A DNA stretch of 64,000 nucleotides. Source: Shewanella sediminis HAW-EB3 (lineage in GTDB: Bacteria > Pseudomonadota > Gammaproteobacteria > Enterobacterales > Shewanellaceae). The notes below the pieces were generated by a model. It searched no databases. It saw only the letters and a list, made by a program, of their open reading frames with translations, and was not told where the DNA came from. Below, in pieces: positions 1 to 8,283 of the stretch. Both the position numbers and the translations under genes were made by a program. Position 1 is the first letter of the stretch. Each line of letters starts with the position of its first letter. Where the stretch lies: positions 4,092,001 through 4,156,000 of the forward strand of contig NC_009831.1 in NCBI RefSeq assembly GCF_000018025.1, written 5' to 3'.

Positions 1-1223
1 AAGGCGACATGGGGCTGCTATCTACCATCTATGAGCAACGTACCTCTATCATGCTCAGCGATCCAACTCGTGCGGAAGCTGCGGGCGCCTTCGGTGAACA
101 AGGTTGTTTCTTGAGCTGTCATGACGATAGCCGCCATATGCCTCAGTGGACGGCGGCGAACGGTCACGACGGTAAATATATTCTGCCTGGCGATGCAGGC
201 GCCGAAGGTGATATAGCGGCCGATCTATGGCATTGGCGTGGCGCCAGAAGTAATCCGATTGCCATGGCTGACGATCAGTGGATCAAGACGACCGACTTCC
301 CCGGCGGAGGTGGCGGTAATGCTCCCGGCGACGGTTCAGATAACGGTGGACGTAAAGGCGACGGAGGTCAAAGTGTATTCTTCAACCAGGGTCTCGATGT
401 CGATGGCAACCCACAATACCTGCTGGATCCTACAACCACATTCGGGGAGCGTACTTTCGCCTGGAGCGATTTCTGGACCACACCATTTTATTACATGAGC
501 ATGCCTGACGCAGCGCAACTGGGACACACTACGCCTAATCCGCTTGCTGTTCCTTATGCCGACGTTTCCGGCGATTTCGTTCCTGTAGATGGCGATACAG
601 TACCTAGACGAATTCTTAGAGCCGGTGCTGGTAGCCGGGCGGATATCACCGCATACGGAACAAGCTATACCCCTGAGTCGGGTGACGGCAATTTAGGTGT
701 ATGGAATGTTCAGATGCAACGAGCGCTTGATACCGGTAGTGCTACCGATGATATCGCCATGGTAGCGGGTGGAACTTACGATGCAGGTTTCGAAGTGCAT
801 CTTTGGGAGTACACCACCCGGGACCACTATGTCTCTTTCCCTAAGAAGATCACCTTAGGTGACCTTGGTGTTCCCGGCGCTATCGTTGCTCAGTCTCTTG
901 CTGGAACGGGCCGGGATACATTGCCAAATTGGAGTGCTATTCCTGCGACACGTATCTGGTTGTTCCAACCAGGTATCAATAGTATCGACTTCCTCAACGG
1001 CGCGAATGCAACTGCGGGTCTGGTTTATACCGATCCTGTAACGGGAAGCCCTGTCGACCAGGTCCATGGTGGAGCGGGAAGCGTTACGGCCGGCGCCGCA
1101 TGTAGCGATTGTCATAACGTGCTGGCGAATGATCCGACACCGCCACCACTATTTGATGCTGGCTCCATGGAAGCCTTGACCAAACAACGAGGCGGGATCT
1201 GGACCGATACTCCCGTCGATTAA
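1..1223 (+). CDS. Cytochrome with ethylbenzene-dehydrogenase-like haem domain (5' end missing)
   Basis: The reading frame is open from the window edge, so the first in-frame ATG at 9 is internal and the N-terminus lies outside. The visible part is about 406 codons. It carries one atypical C-x3-C-H motif (bases 104-121, CFLSCH) and one canonical CxxCH near the C-terminus (CSDCH, bases 1101-1115). Between them is a beta-rich region with a WHWRGARSNPIAMADDQW-like stretch, typical of EB_dh/DMSO-reductase-type haem-binding domains. I infer a periplasmic electron-transfer protein; redox partner and substrate are unknown. It ends before a terminator hairpin and is convergent with rhlE. The family call rests on overall resemblance, and whether the CX3CH site binds covalent haem cannot be told from sequence. 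Confidence 0.65.
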   Translation, partial: GDMGLLSTIYEQRTSIMLSDPTRAEAAGAFGEQGCFLSCHDDSRHMPQWTAANGHDGKYILPGDAGAEGDIAADLWHWRGARSNPIAMADDQWIKTTDFPGGGGGNAPGDGSDNGGRKGDGGQSVFFNQGLDVDGNPQYLLDPTTTFGERTFAWSDFWTTPFYYMSMPDAAQLGHTTPNPLAVPYADVSGDFVPVDGDTVPRRILRAGAGSRADITAYGTSYTPESGDGNLGVWNVQMQRALDTGSATDDIAMVAGGTYDAGFEVHLWEYTTRDHYVSFPKKITLGDLGVPGAIVAQSLAGTGRDTLPNWSAIPATRIWLFQPGINSIDFLNGANATAGLVYTDPVTGSPVDQVHGGAGSVTAGAACSDCHNVLANDPTPPPLFDAGSMEALTKQRGGIWTDTPVD

Positions 1224-1302
1224 TCATGCTTAAGTAAAAGGAGGGGTACTAGAACAGGGATAAGATTGGCCCTGTTTAGATGGAGAAAGTGCCCGCCTAA
1301 CG

Positions 1303-1338
1303 ATAAAATCCTCCTGCTTCGCGGGGGGATTTTTTTAT
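1303..1338 (+). terminator. Rho-independent terminator of the cytochrome gene
   Basis: Nine-base-pair stem (AAATCCTCC at 1306-1314 with GGGGGATTT at 1324-1332, one G-T pair) followed by a T run on the + strand. A second, weaker hairpin (AACAGGG/CCCTGTT, 1253-1276) lies between the stop codon and this terminator. Confidence 0.85.
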
Positions 1339-1363
1339 TTCTCACAGATTATCGAATGTGCTA

Positions 1364-1394
1364 ATACCAATCAGTATAAAACCGACCGGTATAA
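1364..1394. repeat. Solo copy of the ATACCAATCRGTAT element end
   Basis: ATACCAATCAGTATAAA followed at once by a second degenerate ACCGACCGGTATAA half. The same motif forms the ends of the MITE-like element at 45748-46013 and occurs alone at 50275 and 54435, so this is probably a remnant of that family. Confidence 0.6.
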
Positions 1395-1410
1395 ACATAA
1401 CCGACTTCAT

Positions 1411-2670
1411 TTAACGCCTCGAACCCGGCTTCTTGCCACCTGAGGCTCTTCGCTTAGCTCTCTGTTTCTGCGCCGCTTTACTGTTCTTTCGGGTAACTGG
1501 CTCGGCTTTGGTTAAATCAGGTTCAAACCCCGGCAGCCATTGCTGGGGCAGCCGCGAGTCCAGTAACGCCTCGATCTCTTCGAGAAGGAGTGCATCTTCT
1601 TCACTGTACAAGGTGATAGCAAGCCCAGCATTTCCCGCACGGCCGGTGCGACCAATCCGGTGAATATAATCTTCGGCAATAAAGGGCAGTTCATAATTCA
1701 CCACCACCTTCAGTTCCTCGACATCGAGTCCCCGCGCCGCAACATCGGTCGCGACCAAGACCTGAATCTCGCCTTGCTTAAACTGCTGCAATGCTTTTTC
1801 CCTTACCGCCTGTGACAGGTCACCATGAAACGCCTGCGCCTTAATGCCGGCCTTAACCATCTTAGCGGCGATATTATCGGCGCCCTGCTTTTTACGGCTG
1901 AATATCAGCACTTGCTGCCACAGCTTTGACTTGACCAGATGACAGATAAGCTCACTCTTCCTGTCGGCATCGACGGCATAAACGACCTGCTCCACTTTAG
2001 CGGCTAGCGTATTACGTTTATCCACCTCAATCAGCTTAGGGTCTTGCTGCAGACGTTTACTCAGGGCAAATACACTGGGATCGAATGTGGCGGAAAACAG
2101 CAGAGTCTGCCTCTTCGAGGGTACCTGTTTTAAAATGGCGTTAATCTCATCCTTAAAGCCCATATCTAACATGCGGTCGGCTTCATCGAAGACTAAGAAA
2201 TTCAGCTGTTTCAACGTCAGCGAGCCGCGCCTGAGATGATCCAAAAGGCGACCCGGCGTCGCAACCAGAATATCGACACCCGCTTTTAAGGCATCGGCTT
2301 GAGCATCGATACTCACACCGCCGTAGACAATCGCGGTATTTAACCCCGAGTCCTTGCCGTACTTAGCGAAACTTTGATTAACCTGTAGCGCCAACTCTCT
2401 GGTCGGTGTCAGCACCAAGGCCCGCACAGGTTTTAGACTCACGGTTTGCTTCGTATCCGACAGTTCAACATCACACTCGCTAAGTTTTTGCAAAATGGGC
2501 AAGGCAAATGCGGCGGTTTTCCCGGTTCCCGTTTGTGCGCCGGCCATAATATCCTGTCCGGCTAAAATAACCGGAATGGCATGAGCCTGTATCGGCGTAG
2601 GTGATGAATAACCTAACTCAGACAGCAGGGTTATAAGTTTTTGACTCAAAGCCATAGATGAAAAAGACAT
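1411..2670 (-). CDS. rhlE: DEAD-box ATP-dependent RNA helicase RhlE
   Basis: This 419-aa protein has the full set of DEAD-box motifs in order: a Q-motif region near the N-terminus (GYSSPTPIQ), Walker A GAQTGTGKT, PTRELALQV, GGVS, TPGRLLDH, the DEAD box (FDEADRMLDMGF), SATF, then the second RecA domain with a VATDVAARGLD-type motif and HRIGRTGRAG. It ends in a short basic tail (KQRAKRRASGGKK), as is common in RhlE-type helicases that remodel rRNA during ribosome assembly or act in RNA turnover. It stands alone, convergent with the upstream cytochrome gene and separated from torS by about 130 bp. Helicase activity is certain; the choice of RhlE among the DEAD-box paralogues (rather than SrmB or DbpA) rests on length, the truncated C-terminus and the N-terminal sequence. 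Confidence 0.88.
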   Translation of the reverse strand: MSFSSMALSQKLITLLSELGYSSPTPIQAHAIPVILAGQDIMAGAQTGTGKTAAFALPILQKLSECDVELSDTKQTVSLKPVRALVLTPTRELALQVNQSFAKYGKDSGLNTAIVYGGVSIDAQADALKAGVDILVATPGRLLDHLRRGSLTLKQLNFLVFDEADRMLDMGFKDEINAILKQVPSKRQTLLFSATFDPSVFALSKRLQQDPKLIEVDKRNTLAAKVEQVVYAVDADRKSELICHLVKSKLWQQVLIFSRKKQGADNIAAKMVKAGIKAQAFHGDLSQAVREKALQQFKQGEIQVLVATDVAARGLDVEELKVVVNYELPFIAEDYIHRIGRTGRAGNAGLAITLYSEEDALLLEEIEALLDSRLPQQWLPGFEPDLTKAEPVTRKNSKAAQKQRAKRRASGGKKPGSRR

Positions 2671-2801
2671 GACACGGCACCACAGAAAACGACATAAATA
2701 GTTGCCGGGGAGTTTAACAGAATTCCCTATAAGGTGAGAATGGCTTATCAGGAGCCGCTGACGACCGAGAGGTGGAGGGGCGAGTCCGCCCCTCGGCTGA
2801 A

Positions 2802-5800
2802 TTATGGCGTAAGTATCCTCTCCAGCTTATCGATCGACTCTCGGTATAGCTGCGATAATTGTTGGTGTTCACTGACTTGATAAGCCTCCCCCTCCAACGC
2901 CTTACACCGTTCAGCCATGGCAATAAGGCCCATACTCGCACTGCTCCCCTTAAGCGCGTGCAGGAGTGTTCCCGTATGCTTGGGGTATTCACCTAAGGCC
3001 TGTATTTGAATCTGGCTGGACTCTCTATACAGCTCGAGCATCTCAGTGACCGCATCGAGTCCGAGGTAATCGATATCCTGCTGTATCTGGTTCAAATCGA
3101 TCAGTGACTCAGCCTTATCGACATCAGTGCTTCCATTACTCTGCTCTTCTACGGTACTGCCCAGAGGCGGTACAGATGCCTCCTTCGGTGATTGGATTTG
3201 AGCGACACCAATCCAAGCCGCTAACGATTGCATATTCAGCGGCTTACCCAATACGATATCGAAACCGGCCCTCTGATAACTGACAATATCATCGGCCTGG
3301 ATCTGGGCGGTGAATGCGGCAATCTCTAATCGGTGAGATGCCTGTTTGTTGATGTTCTGCAACTCTTCGAGCAGCTCGATCCCGGATCCGTCCCCCAATT
3401 GAATATCCAGCATGATGGCATCAAAGCCTTTAGCCGTATCCGGGCGGTATAACTCGCGCGCTTCAGCGCAGCTATTGGCAAGGGTGGACTCGTGACCTAA
3501 GTGCGCCAGGAACCCCTGCGCCACCATGGCATTCACTTTATTATCTTCAATCACTAATACCTGCTTCTTACTTACTTCATTCAACGCCTGGTCGCAGGTA
3601 CTGATGGCTTGCTTACAAACATGCAAAGGTAAACTAAAGCCAAAGCGGCTGCCCTTATTAACCTCACTTTCCACCCAGAGCCGGTCAACGACTTCAGTTG
3701 TTTCACCACAGTCGCTGTCCGTGTCTCCTTCGCAATTCTCACACATCAATTCCACCAGCTCTTTACTGATGGCCAGCCCTAAGCCGGTTCCTCTTGAGCG
3801 CCCAAGATTCGGTTGCGAACTATATGCCTTAAACAGTTGGGTTTTGGCATCAAGACTGATCCCTACCCCGGTATCTATCACCTCGAAATAGAGCCGTTCT
3901 CCCTCGATATAAACTTTCAGACGCACCTCTCCCTCAGGGGTAAACTTGATGGCGTTACCCAACAAGTTAAACAGAACCTGTCTCAGCTTAGGGCCATCGA
4001 TACTGATACACTGTGGCAGTTGGGGGCTATCCAGTACCAGCTTTAACCCTGCTAACCCGGCGCCGGCCAACATGATCGCCACGACCTCATCGAGCAGATC
4101 ATTGATGGCAACCGGGCGGCATTCATTAGTCAGCTTCCCTTGTTCGAGGCGGGAGAAATCTAAGATATCGTTTAACACCGTTTGCAATAGTGTGCCGCTA
4201 TATTGCGACAGGGCTAACATCTGCTTTTGAGCCACCGGTAGATCCGAATGGCTCAACAAAGTCAGGGTACCCAATAATCCATTGAGCGGCGTTCGAATTT
4301 CATGACTCATGGTGGCAAGAAACAGCGACTTAGCTTGGTTGGCCTGCTCTGCCATCGTTCGGGCCTGAGCATGACCCTTGGCCTCCGCATCCAACTGTCT
4401 GTTTGCTATTGCCAGCTCCTGGGTTCGAGCCTCGACGGTGATCTCCAGCGCCGCTTTATGTTCTGTCAGTTCGGCGGCACTGTCCCTCAACTCAGCCTGT
4501 AACTTCTGGTTATGGGCCGTCTTCTGTTTGAATGCCTTCAACGCATTAGCCATCGCCGTCAGCTCATCATCACCATGTGAATTAATCGTCACCTGGGTAT
4601 CCCCCAGACTCAGTCGGGACAAGGCTTCGGTGGCTTCGTTTAACCTCAGTGCGATCCCTTTGTATATCACCTTGTAGATGACTAATAATATCACCAGGAA
4701 CATAAGAACTCCGGTGCTCCACAGACCCGCCTTAGCCCAGGACAGCTGCTGCAGATAATCGATTCGGGCAAGTTCAGCTTGTTGCTGTTGTGTCGCCATC
4801 GCATTGTCGACGGCCTCGTTGAGTCCATACAACTTATCGGACAGCGCCTGTAGTTGCTTGTCCTGCTCCTTTAGCAGCTGAGAGTATTGTTTTTGTGCAG
4901 CCAGTCCCTGAGACACCTGACGCAATATAACCAGTTCCTTATCGAGCTCCAGTGCCCGGGCGGGGTCCCTGATTAAGCCCTTGAGCAGTTCCAGAGCCAT
5001 CAAGTCAACTTTGGGACCGATATTGAACATTGGAGATGACGTTGGAGAAGTCGATGACGGAGCTAAAGGCTGGATCTGGTATGAGCTGCTCATTGCCGGC
5101 ATTTGCGACATACCGCTGAGTACTTTTAACAGCCCGGTCTCCTGCTCAGGAGACTGAAGTAGCTGACCTACCAAGGCAATATTATGGATCAGTTTCAGGG
5201 CTCGATTGAGTCGCTCCTGAATATCTAAGTCTTGTTCGATAACGGTATCGAGCAGATAAGCACTCTTAGAATTTCCGGCAACCTCGGGATACGCCAAACT
5301 CAATTTAGCCAGGATGGCAGAATCGACCACGGCCAACTCGGCCTCAAGTAAAGCAGTGCTATGGCTTGCCGCCCTGGCTAACGCCTCTCCCTGAGTCGAG
5401 AGCTGCCCGGCAACGGCCAGGCGTTTTCCCACTTGCAGGCCTAACTGGGACATATCATGAATAATCTCGCCGGCAGATAACTCTAAACGACGAGCACTCT
5501 GTACCTCCAGCACCTTAAGGCTCGCAATCGCCCCCAGCATGTTGGCACTGTTTATCGACAGGGTTCTCCCGATAAACTGTCGTTGTGGCTCTTCCTCTAC
5601 CCTACCCAAAGCGGTGGCATTTTCGGCCAATGCATTTGAAGATTGAACCAGTGAACGTGCGGCTTGAGAAGCCGGAAGCGCTTCATCATAGAGGTATTTA
5701 TCGGCTAACTTAACCCAGTAGAGGCTCAGGCTGCCCAGAGAGACTAAGAGCAATAACAGGAAACCCAGCAGGCAAAAAGCCAACATTAGGCGGCCGACCA

Positions 5801-5831
5801 GGCTTTTTCTGGATAGTGATAAATTACTCAC
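2802..5831 (-). CDS. torS: TorS hybrid histidine kinase (TMAO sensor)
   Basis: A 1009-aa tripartite kinase that in the known Tor system senses TMAO with TorT and phosphorylates TorR. An N-terminal membrane anchor (about residues 14-36) is followed by a long helical periplasmic sensor, a second membrane segment near 370-395 and a HAMP-type linker. Next come the HisKA domain with SHEIRTPLNG (His510), the ATPase domain (NLLGNAIKF, DTGVGIS, GTGLGLAIS), a receiver domain (MLDIQLGDGSG, Asp809) and a C-terminal Hpt domain (LHALKGSS, His958). All phosphorelay residues are present. The start is supported by AAGGA just upstream. Odd: between the G2 box and the final strand of the ATPase domain there is an acidic cysteine-bearing insert (CENC at 697-700, then DCGE) where related kinases have a short GG-type turn. 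Divergent from torT. Confidence 0.88.
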   Translation of the reverse strand: MSNLSLSRKSLVGRLMLAFCLLGFLLLLLVSLGSLSLYWVKLADKYLYDEALPASQAARSLVQSSNALAENATALGRVEEEPQRQFIGRTLSINSANMLGAIASLKVLEVQSARRLELSAGEIIHDMSQLGLQVGKRLAVAGQLSTQGEALARAASHSTALLEAELAVVDSAILAKLSLAYPEVAGNSKSAYLLDTVIEQDLDIQERLNRALKLIHNIALVGQLLQSPEQETGLLKVLSGMSQMPAMSSSYQIQPLAPSSTSPTSSPMFNIGPKVDLMALELLKGLIRDPARALELDKELVILRQVSQGLAAQKQYSQLLKEQDKQLQALSDKLYGLNEAVDNAMATQQQQAELARIDYLQQLSWAKAGLWSTGVLMFLVILLVIYKVIYKGIALRLNEATEALSRLSLGDTQVTINSHGDDELTAMANALKAFKQKTAHNQKLQAELRDSAAELTEHKAALEITVEARTQELAIANRQLDAEAKGHAQARTMAEQANQAKSLFLATMSHEIRTPLNGLLGTLTLLSHSDLPVAQKQMLALSQYSGTLLQTVLNDILDFSRLEQGKLTNECRPVAINDLLDEVVAIMLAGAGLAGLKLVLDSPQLPQCISIDGPKLRQVLFNLLGNAIKFTPEGEVRLKVYIEGERLYFEVIDTGVGISLDAKTQLFKAYSSQPNLGRSRGTGLGLAISKELVELMCENCEGDTDSDCGETTEVVDRLWVESEVNKGSRFGFSLPLHVCKQAISTCDQALNEVSKKQVLVIEDNKVNAMVAQGFLAHLGHESTLANSCAEARELYRPDTAKGFDAIMLDIQLGDGSGIELLEELQNINKQASHRLEIAAFTAQIQADDIVSYQRAGFDIVLGKPLNMQSLAAWIGVAQIQSPKEASVPPLGSTVEEQSNGSTDVDKAESLIDLNQIQQDIDYLGLDAVTEMLELYRESSQIQIQALGEYPKHTGTLLHALKGSSASMGLIAMAERCKALEGEAYQVSEHQQLSQLYRESIDKLERILTP

Positions 5832-5981
5832 TCATATTCCTTCTATGATTTAATAATACAAATATGCTTTAAATATCAAACTTGAAATAATACAGATGGT
5901 GATAAATGACTCACTCATATTTCTTGAATGTTTTAATGATACAATGCGATTTAGATATAAAACTCAAAATGACGCAGGTCC
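5816..5981. repeat. Imperfect 83-bp tandem duplication in the torS-torT spacer
   Basis: The block beginning GTGATAAATTACTCACTCAT at 5816 recurs at 5899 as GTGATAAATGACTCACTCAT, with clear similarity continuing through both units up to the torT start. The first copy contains the torS start codon and first codons; the second therefore holds a decayed copy of the torS start (ATGAGTGAGTCATTT on the minus strand). Both carry CTCACTCATATT, which partly resembles the E. coli TorR decamer CTGTTCATAT (about 6 of 10). Confidence 0.75.
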
Positions 5982-7109
5982 ATGATTGTGAAACAGTGCC
6001 TACAGAGCAAAATAAACTTATTTATAATCTGTTTATTGCCGCTTTTTTTTACGATGAACGTACATAGCACGCCGTCCTCATTAAACTGGTCATTAGAGCA
6101 ACGCACTCCCTATAATGCCAAAATTCAACACGCTTCAGCTCTGGATTATCATCCTCTTAAAAATACCATAAAACCATGGAAAATATGCGCCTTAGTGCCT
6201 CATCTTAAAGATGCCTATTGGATTGGCATCGATTACGGCTTAGTTCAACATGCTAAAGCCCTCAATATTAAACTCGAGCTATTTGAGGCTGGGAGTTATT
6301 ATGGAAAAAAGAAGCAGTTAAGCCAACTCTCTCACTGCATGAACCATGACTACGACGCTATTTTACTCGGCAGTGTCGACCCTAAGCTTTTATCCTATTA
6401 CTACGACCCTATCACTAAGCCTGTCATCGCGCTGGTTAACCGCATCGACAGCCCGAAAATTAAGACCCGAGTCGGCGTCAGCTGGTATCAGATGGGCTGG
6501 CATGCCGGTCACTTCATTAAAGATCAGGTAGAAAAGAGCCGTCTTGAGAATCATGACAAGCCCCATCACAAGAGTATTAGTAAGGAGCAAGCCAATACCA
6601 CCCTTGCCCTGTTGACCGGGCCGGAGAAACAGGGGGGCAGTGATTGGGTCGAACAGGGGATAATGGCCGCTCTCGAAAACAGTAAAGTGACAATCTCATC
6701 CATTCGTCACGCCGATAACAACCGTAATCTCTACCGGGATCAACTGCATCACCTACTCAACGACCAAACCCCAGACTATATCTTAGGCAGCGCCGTAGCC
6801 ATTGAAGCCGCAATCGGGGAGATCCAACATAAGAAGGTTGAGGAGCGGGTCAAACTGGTCAGCAGCTACCTCTCTCCCGCCGTTCTGCGCGGTTTATTCA
6901 GGAATAAAGTCGCCTTCAGTAGCGATGACTTGGTGGTTCTGCAGGGAAAGCTGGCCATAGATATTATGGTGAGAGTACTGGAAGGCGCGGGGGAGTTTGG
7001 TGATATCGGCCCCGCCATTCAGATGCTACAAAAAGATGTGTTGAGCGATAACATATTGAGCGACAGTCTGGCTCCCGCCGAATTTTATCCCATTTACAGA
7101 GTTAACTGA
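5982..7109 (+). CDS. torT: TorT periplasmic TMAO-binding protein
   Basis: A 375-aa protein of the periplasmic sugar-binding fold; in the Tor system TorT binds TMAO and relays the signal to the TorS sensor domain. The N-terminus is a clear signal peptide (INLFIICLLPLFF, probable cleavage after VHS near residue 29). The mature part starts with a WSLEQRTPYNAK segment and continues with KICALVPHLKDAYWIGIDYGL, the typical opening of the first lobe. Lobe-two features such as ALLTGPEKQGGSDWVEQG follow. The ATG at 5982 has only a modest ribosome site (CAGGT). The gene is divergent from torS and convergent with torR, which is the E. coli order of these three regulators. Identity rests on this context plus family resemblance. 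Confidence 0.85.
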   Translation: MIVKQCLQSKINLFIICLLPLFFTMNVHSTPSSLNWSLEQRTPYNAKIQHASALDYHPLKNTIKPWKICALVPHLKDAYWIGIDYGLVQHAKALNIKLELFEAGSYYGKKKQLSQLSHCMNHDYDAILLGSVDPKLLSYYYDPITKPVIALVNRIDSPKIKTRVGVSWYQMGWHAGHFIKDQVEKSRLENHDKPHHKSISKEQANTTLALLTGPEKQGGSDWVEQGIMAALENSKVTISSIRHADNNRNLYRDQLHHLLNDQTPDYILGSAVAIEAAIGEIQHKKVEERVKLVSSYLSPAVLRGLFRNKVAFSSDDLVVLQGKLAIDIMVRVLEGAGEFGDIGPAIQMLQKDVLSDNILSDSLAPAEFYPIYRVN

Positions 7110-7207
7110 TTTTGAAAGCTAAGAAAGTTGTGAGTTGTAAGTAATGAGCTCATGACAAAAGCAATGCCCGAATAATGAGTATCCCGGACTCGAAGGCGTT
7201 GAAGCTG

Positions 7208-7230
7208 GATCCTGAAATGAATTCAGGATG
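7208..7230. repeat. Intergenic palindrome (ATCCTGAA...TTCAGGAT)
   Basis: Inverted arms ATCCTGAA and TTCAGGAT around ATGAA in the torT-torR spacer. It may act as a bidirectional transcript end, since the two genes converge, but there is no T run. Confidence 0.45.
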
Positions 7231-7267
7231 ACGAGCATTCAAGATCTAGCCCTCAAGAGCAGGAGCA

Positions 7268-7290
7268 TTCGCGGCTAAAGCCGCTCCTAC
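7268..7290. repeat. REP-like palindrome (GCGGCTAAAGCCGC family), copy 1
   Basis: The 23-bp sequence starts TTCGCGGCTAAAG and ends CCGCTCCTAC. Identical or near-identical copies lie at 11465, 16155 (opposite strand, one base changed), 35676 and 61854. Every copy is intergenic. Confidence 0.85.
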
Positions 7291-7331
7291 ATCTCAAGCA
7301 TACAAGCGAGGTATACAAGCAAGCTTACAGC

Positions 7332-8042
7332 TTATCCACTCACTGTCGCAGAGAAGAGGTAACCTTCCCCGTGTACGGTGACAAACAGATCCGCATCGAG
7401 TTTGTTTCTCAGACGCCTGATGATCACATCTATGGTTCTGTCATTCACATCCTGATTTCGATGACTAGTCTGCTGCATCAACCGCTCACGAGACAGAACC
7501 TGCTGTGGATGAAGGGCAAATGCGGCTAATAACTCAAACTCGGCTTTAGTCAGCTTTATCAGCTCATCGCCGCGCCTCAACTTACGACTATTGAGCTCTA
7601 GCACATAATTATCGAAGGCAATTTCATCATCCTTCTGGTCGAGTTGCTCAACCACGGCTTGCTCCGCTTTTTTCACTAACGACATCCGCCAGAGCAAGTT
7701 TTTAACTCTGACAAGCAGCTCACGCAGCTCGAAGGGCTTAGTCACATAATCGTCGGCGCCCATCTCTAGACCGATGATCTTATCGATAGCTTCATCGCGT
7801 CCGGTCACCAGGATGATGCCGACATCGGAGCGGCTACGTAACTCTCTGGCCAAACTCAGGCCATCGACACCGGGAAGATTGATATCTAACATCACCAGAT
7901 CGATGTGCTGACGATTGAACTCATTCCACATCTGTTCGCCATCTTGAGCTTCATGAACCCGATAGCCCTCTTTCTCAAAATAGCCTTTCAGTCTTGCGCG
8001 AATTACCGCTTCATCATCAACAACCAGTACGTTATACGCCAC
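7332..8042 (-). CDS. torR: TorR response regulator (OmpR/PhoB family)
   Basis: A two-domain regulator of about 236 aa. The receiver domain has the acidic pocket (VVDDEA), the phosphorylated Asp in VMLDINLPG (residue 53 with the start used here, as in E. coli TorR) and the conserved Lys in YVTKPFELREL. The C-terminal winged helix (LTKAEFELLAAF, DRTIDVIIRRLRNKL) binds DNA. In the known system it activates the TMAO reductase operon and represses its own gene. I chose the GTG at 8042 because GAGGTGGGG lies nine bases upstream; an in-frame GTG at 8057 would add five residues and lacks a ribosome site. No torECAD genes lie in the window: the divergent position held by torC in E. coli is here taken by a PilZ gene. 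Confidence 0.85.
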   Translation of the reverse strand: MAYNVLVVDDEAVIRARLKGYFEKEGYRVHEAQDGEQMWNEFNRQHIDLVMLDINLPGVDGLSLARELRSRSDVGIILVTGRDEAIDKIIGLEMGADDYVTKPFELRELLVRVKNLLWRMSLVKKAEQAVVEQLDQKDDEIAFDNYVLELNSRKLRRGDELIKLTKAEFELLAAFALHPQQVLSRERLMQQTSHRNQDVNDRTIDVIIRRLRNKLDADLFVTVHGEGYLFSATVSG

Positions 8043-8075
8043 GGTATCTAACCCCACCTCAGAACACTTCCTACA

Positions 8076-8095
8076 TTATTCACATTTTCTCATAT
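8076..8095. promoter_or_regulatory. Candidate pair of TorR decamer boxes
   Basis: Two abutting decamers upstream of torR, TTATTCACAT (8076-8085) and TTTCTCATAT (8086-8095), each match E. coli CTGTTCATAT at about 7 of 10. A third partial match, TTGTTCAATT, is at 8141-8150. The direct-repeat arrangement with 10-bp spacing resembles known tor boxes. Judged by eye only. Confidence 0.35.
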
Positions 8096-8177
8096 TTGCA
8101 TATAAGCAATGCGTAAAATATTCACCCTTAGTGGCATTTATTGTTCAATTTTTAGCGCTGAGATCAATGAAAGCAGA

Positions 8178-8234
8178 TTTATAGTCGTAGATTTTTTACT
8201 CTGACTATAAACTGGCTTATGCTTAGGCCTAAGC
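8178..8234. promoter_or_regulatory. Two adjacent inverted repeats upstream of the PilZ gene
   Basis: A perfect 9-bp inverted repeat TTTATAGTC (8178-8186) / GACTATAAA (8203-8211) is followed ten bases later by a perfect 14-bp palindrome GCTTAGGCCTAAGC (8221-8234). The latter ends 49 bp before the PilZ start. The position fits an operator or a structured leader; no known regulator is recognised. Confidence 0.4.
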
Positions 8235-8283
8235 GTATAAATTTTTTCAAGATCTTTTCTGACAACCAGATTAAGGATAGCGT

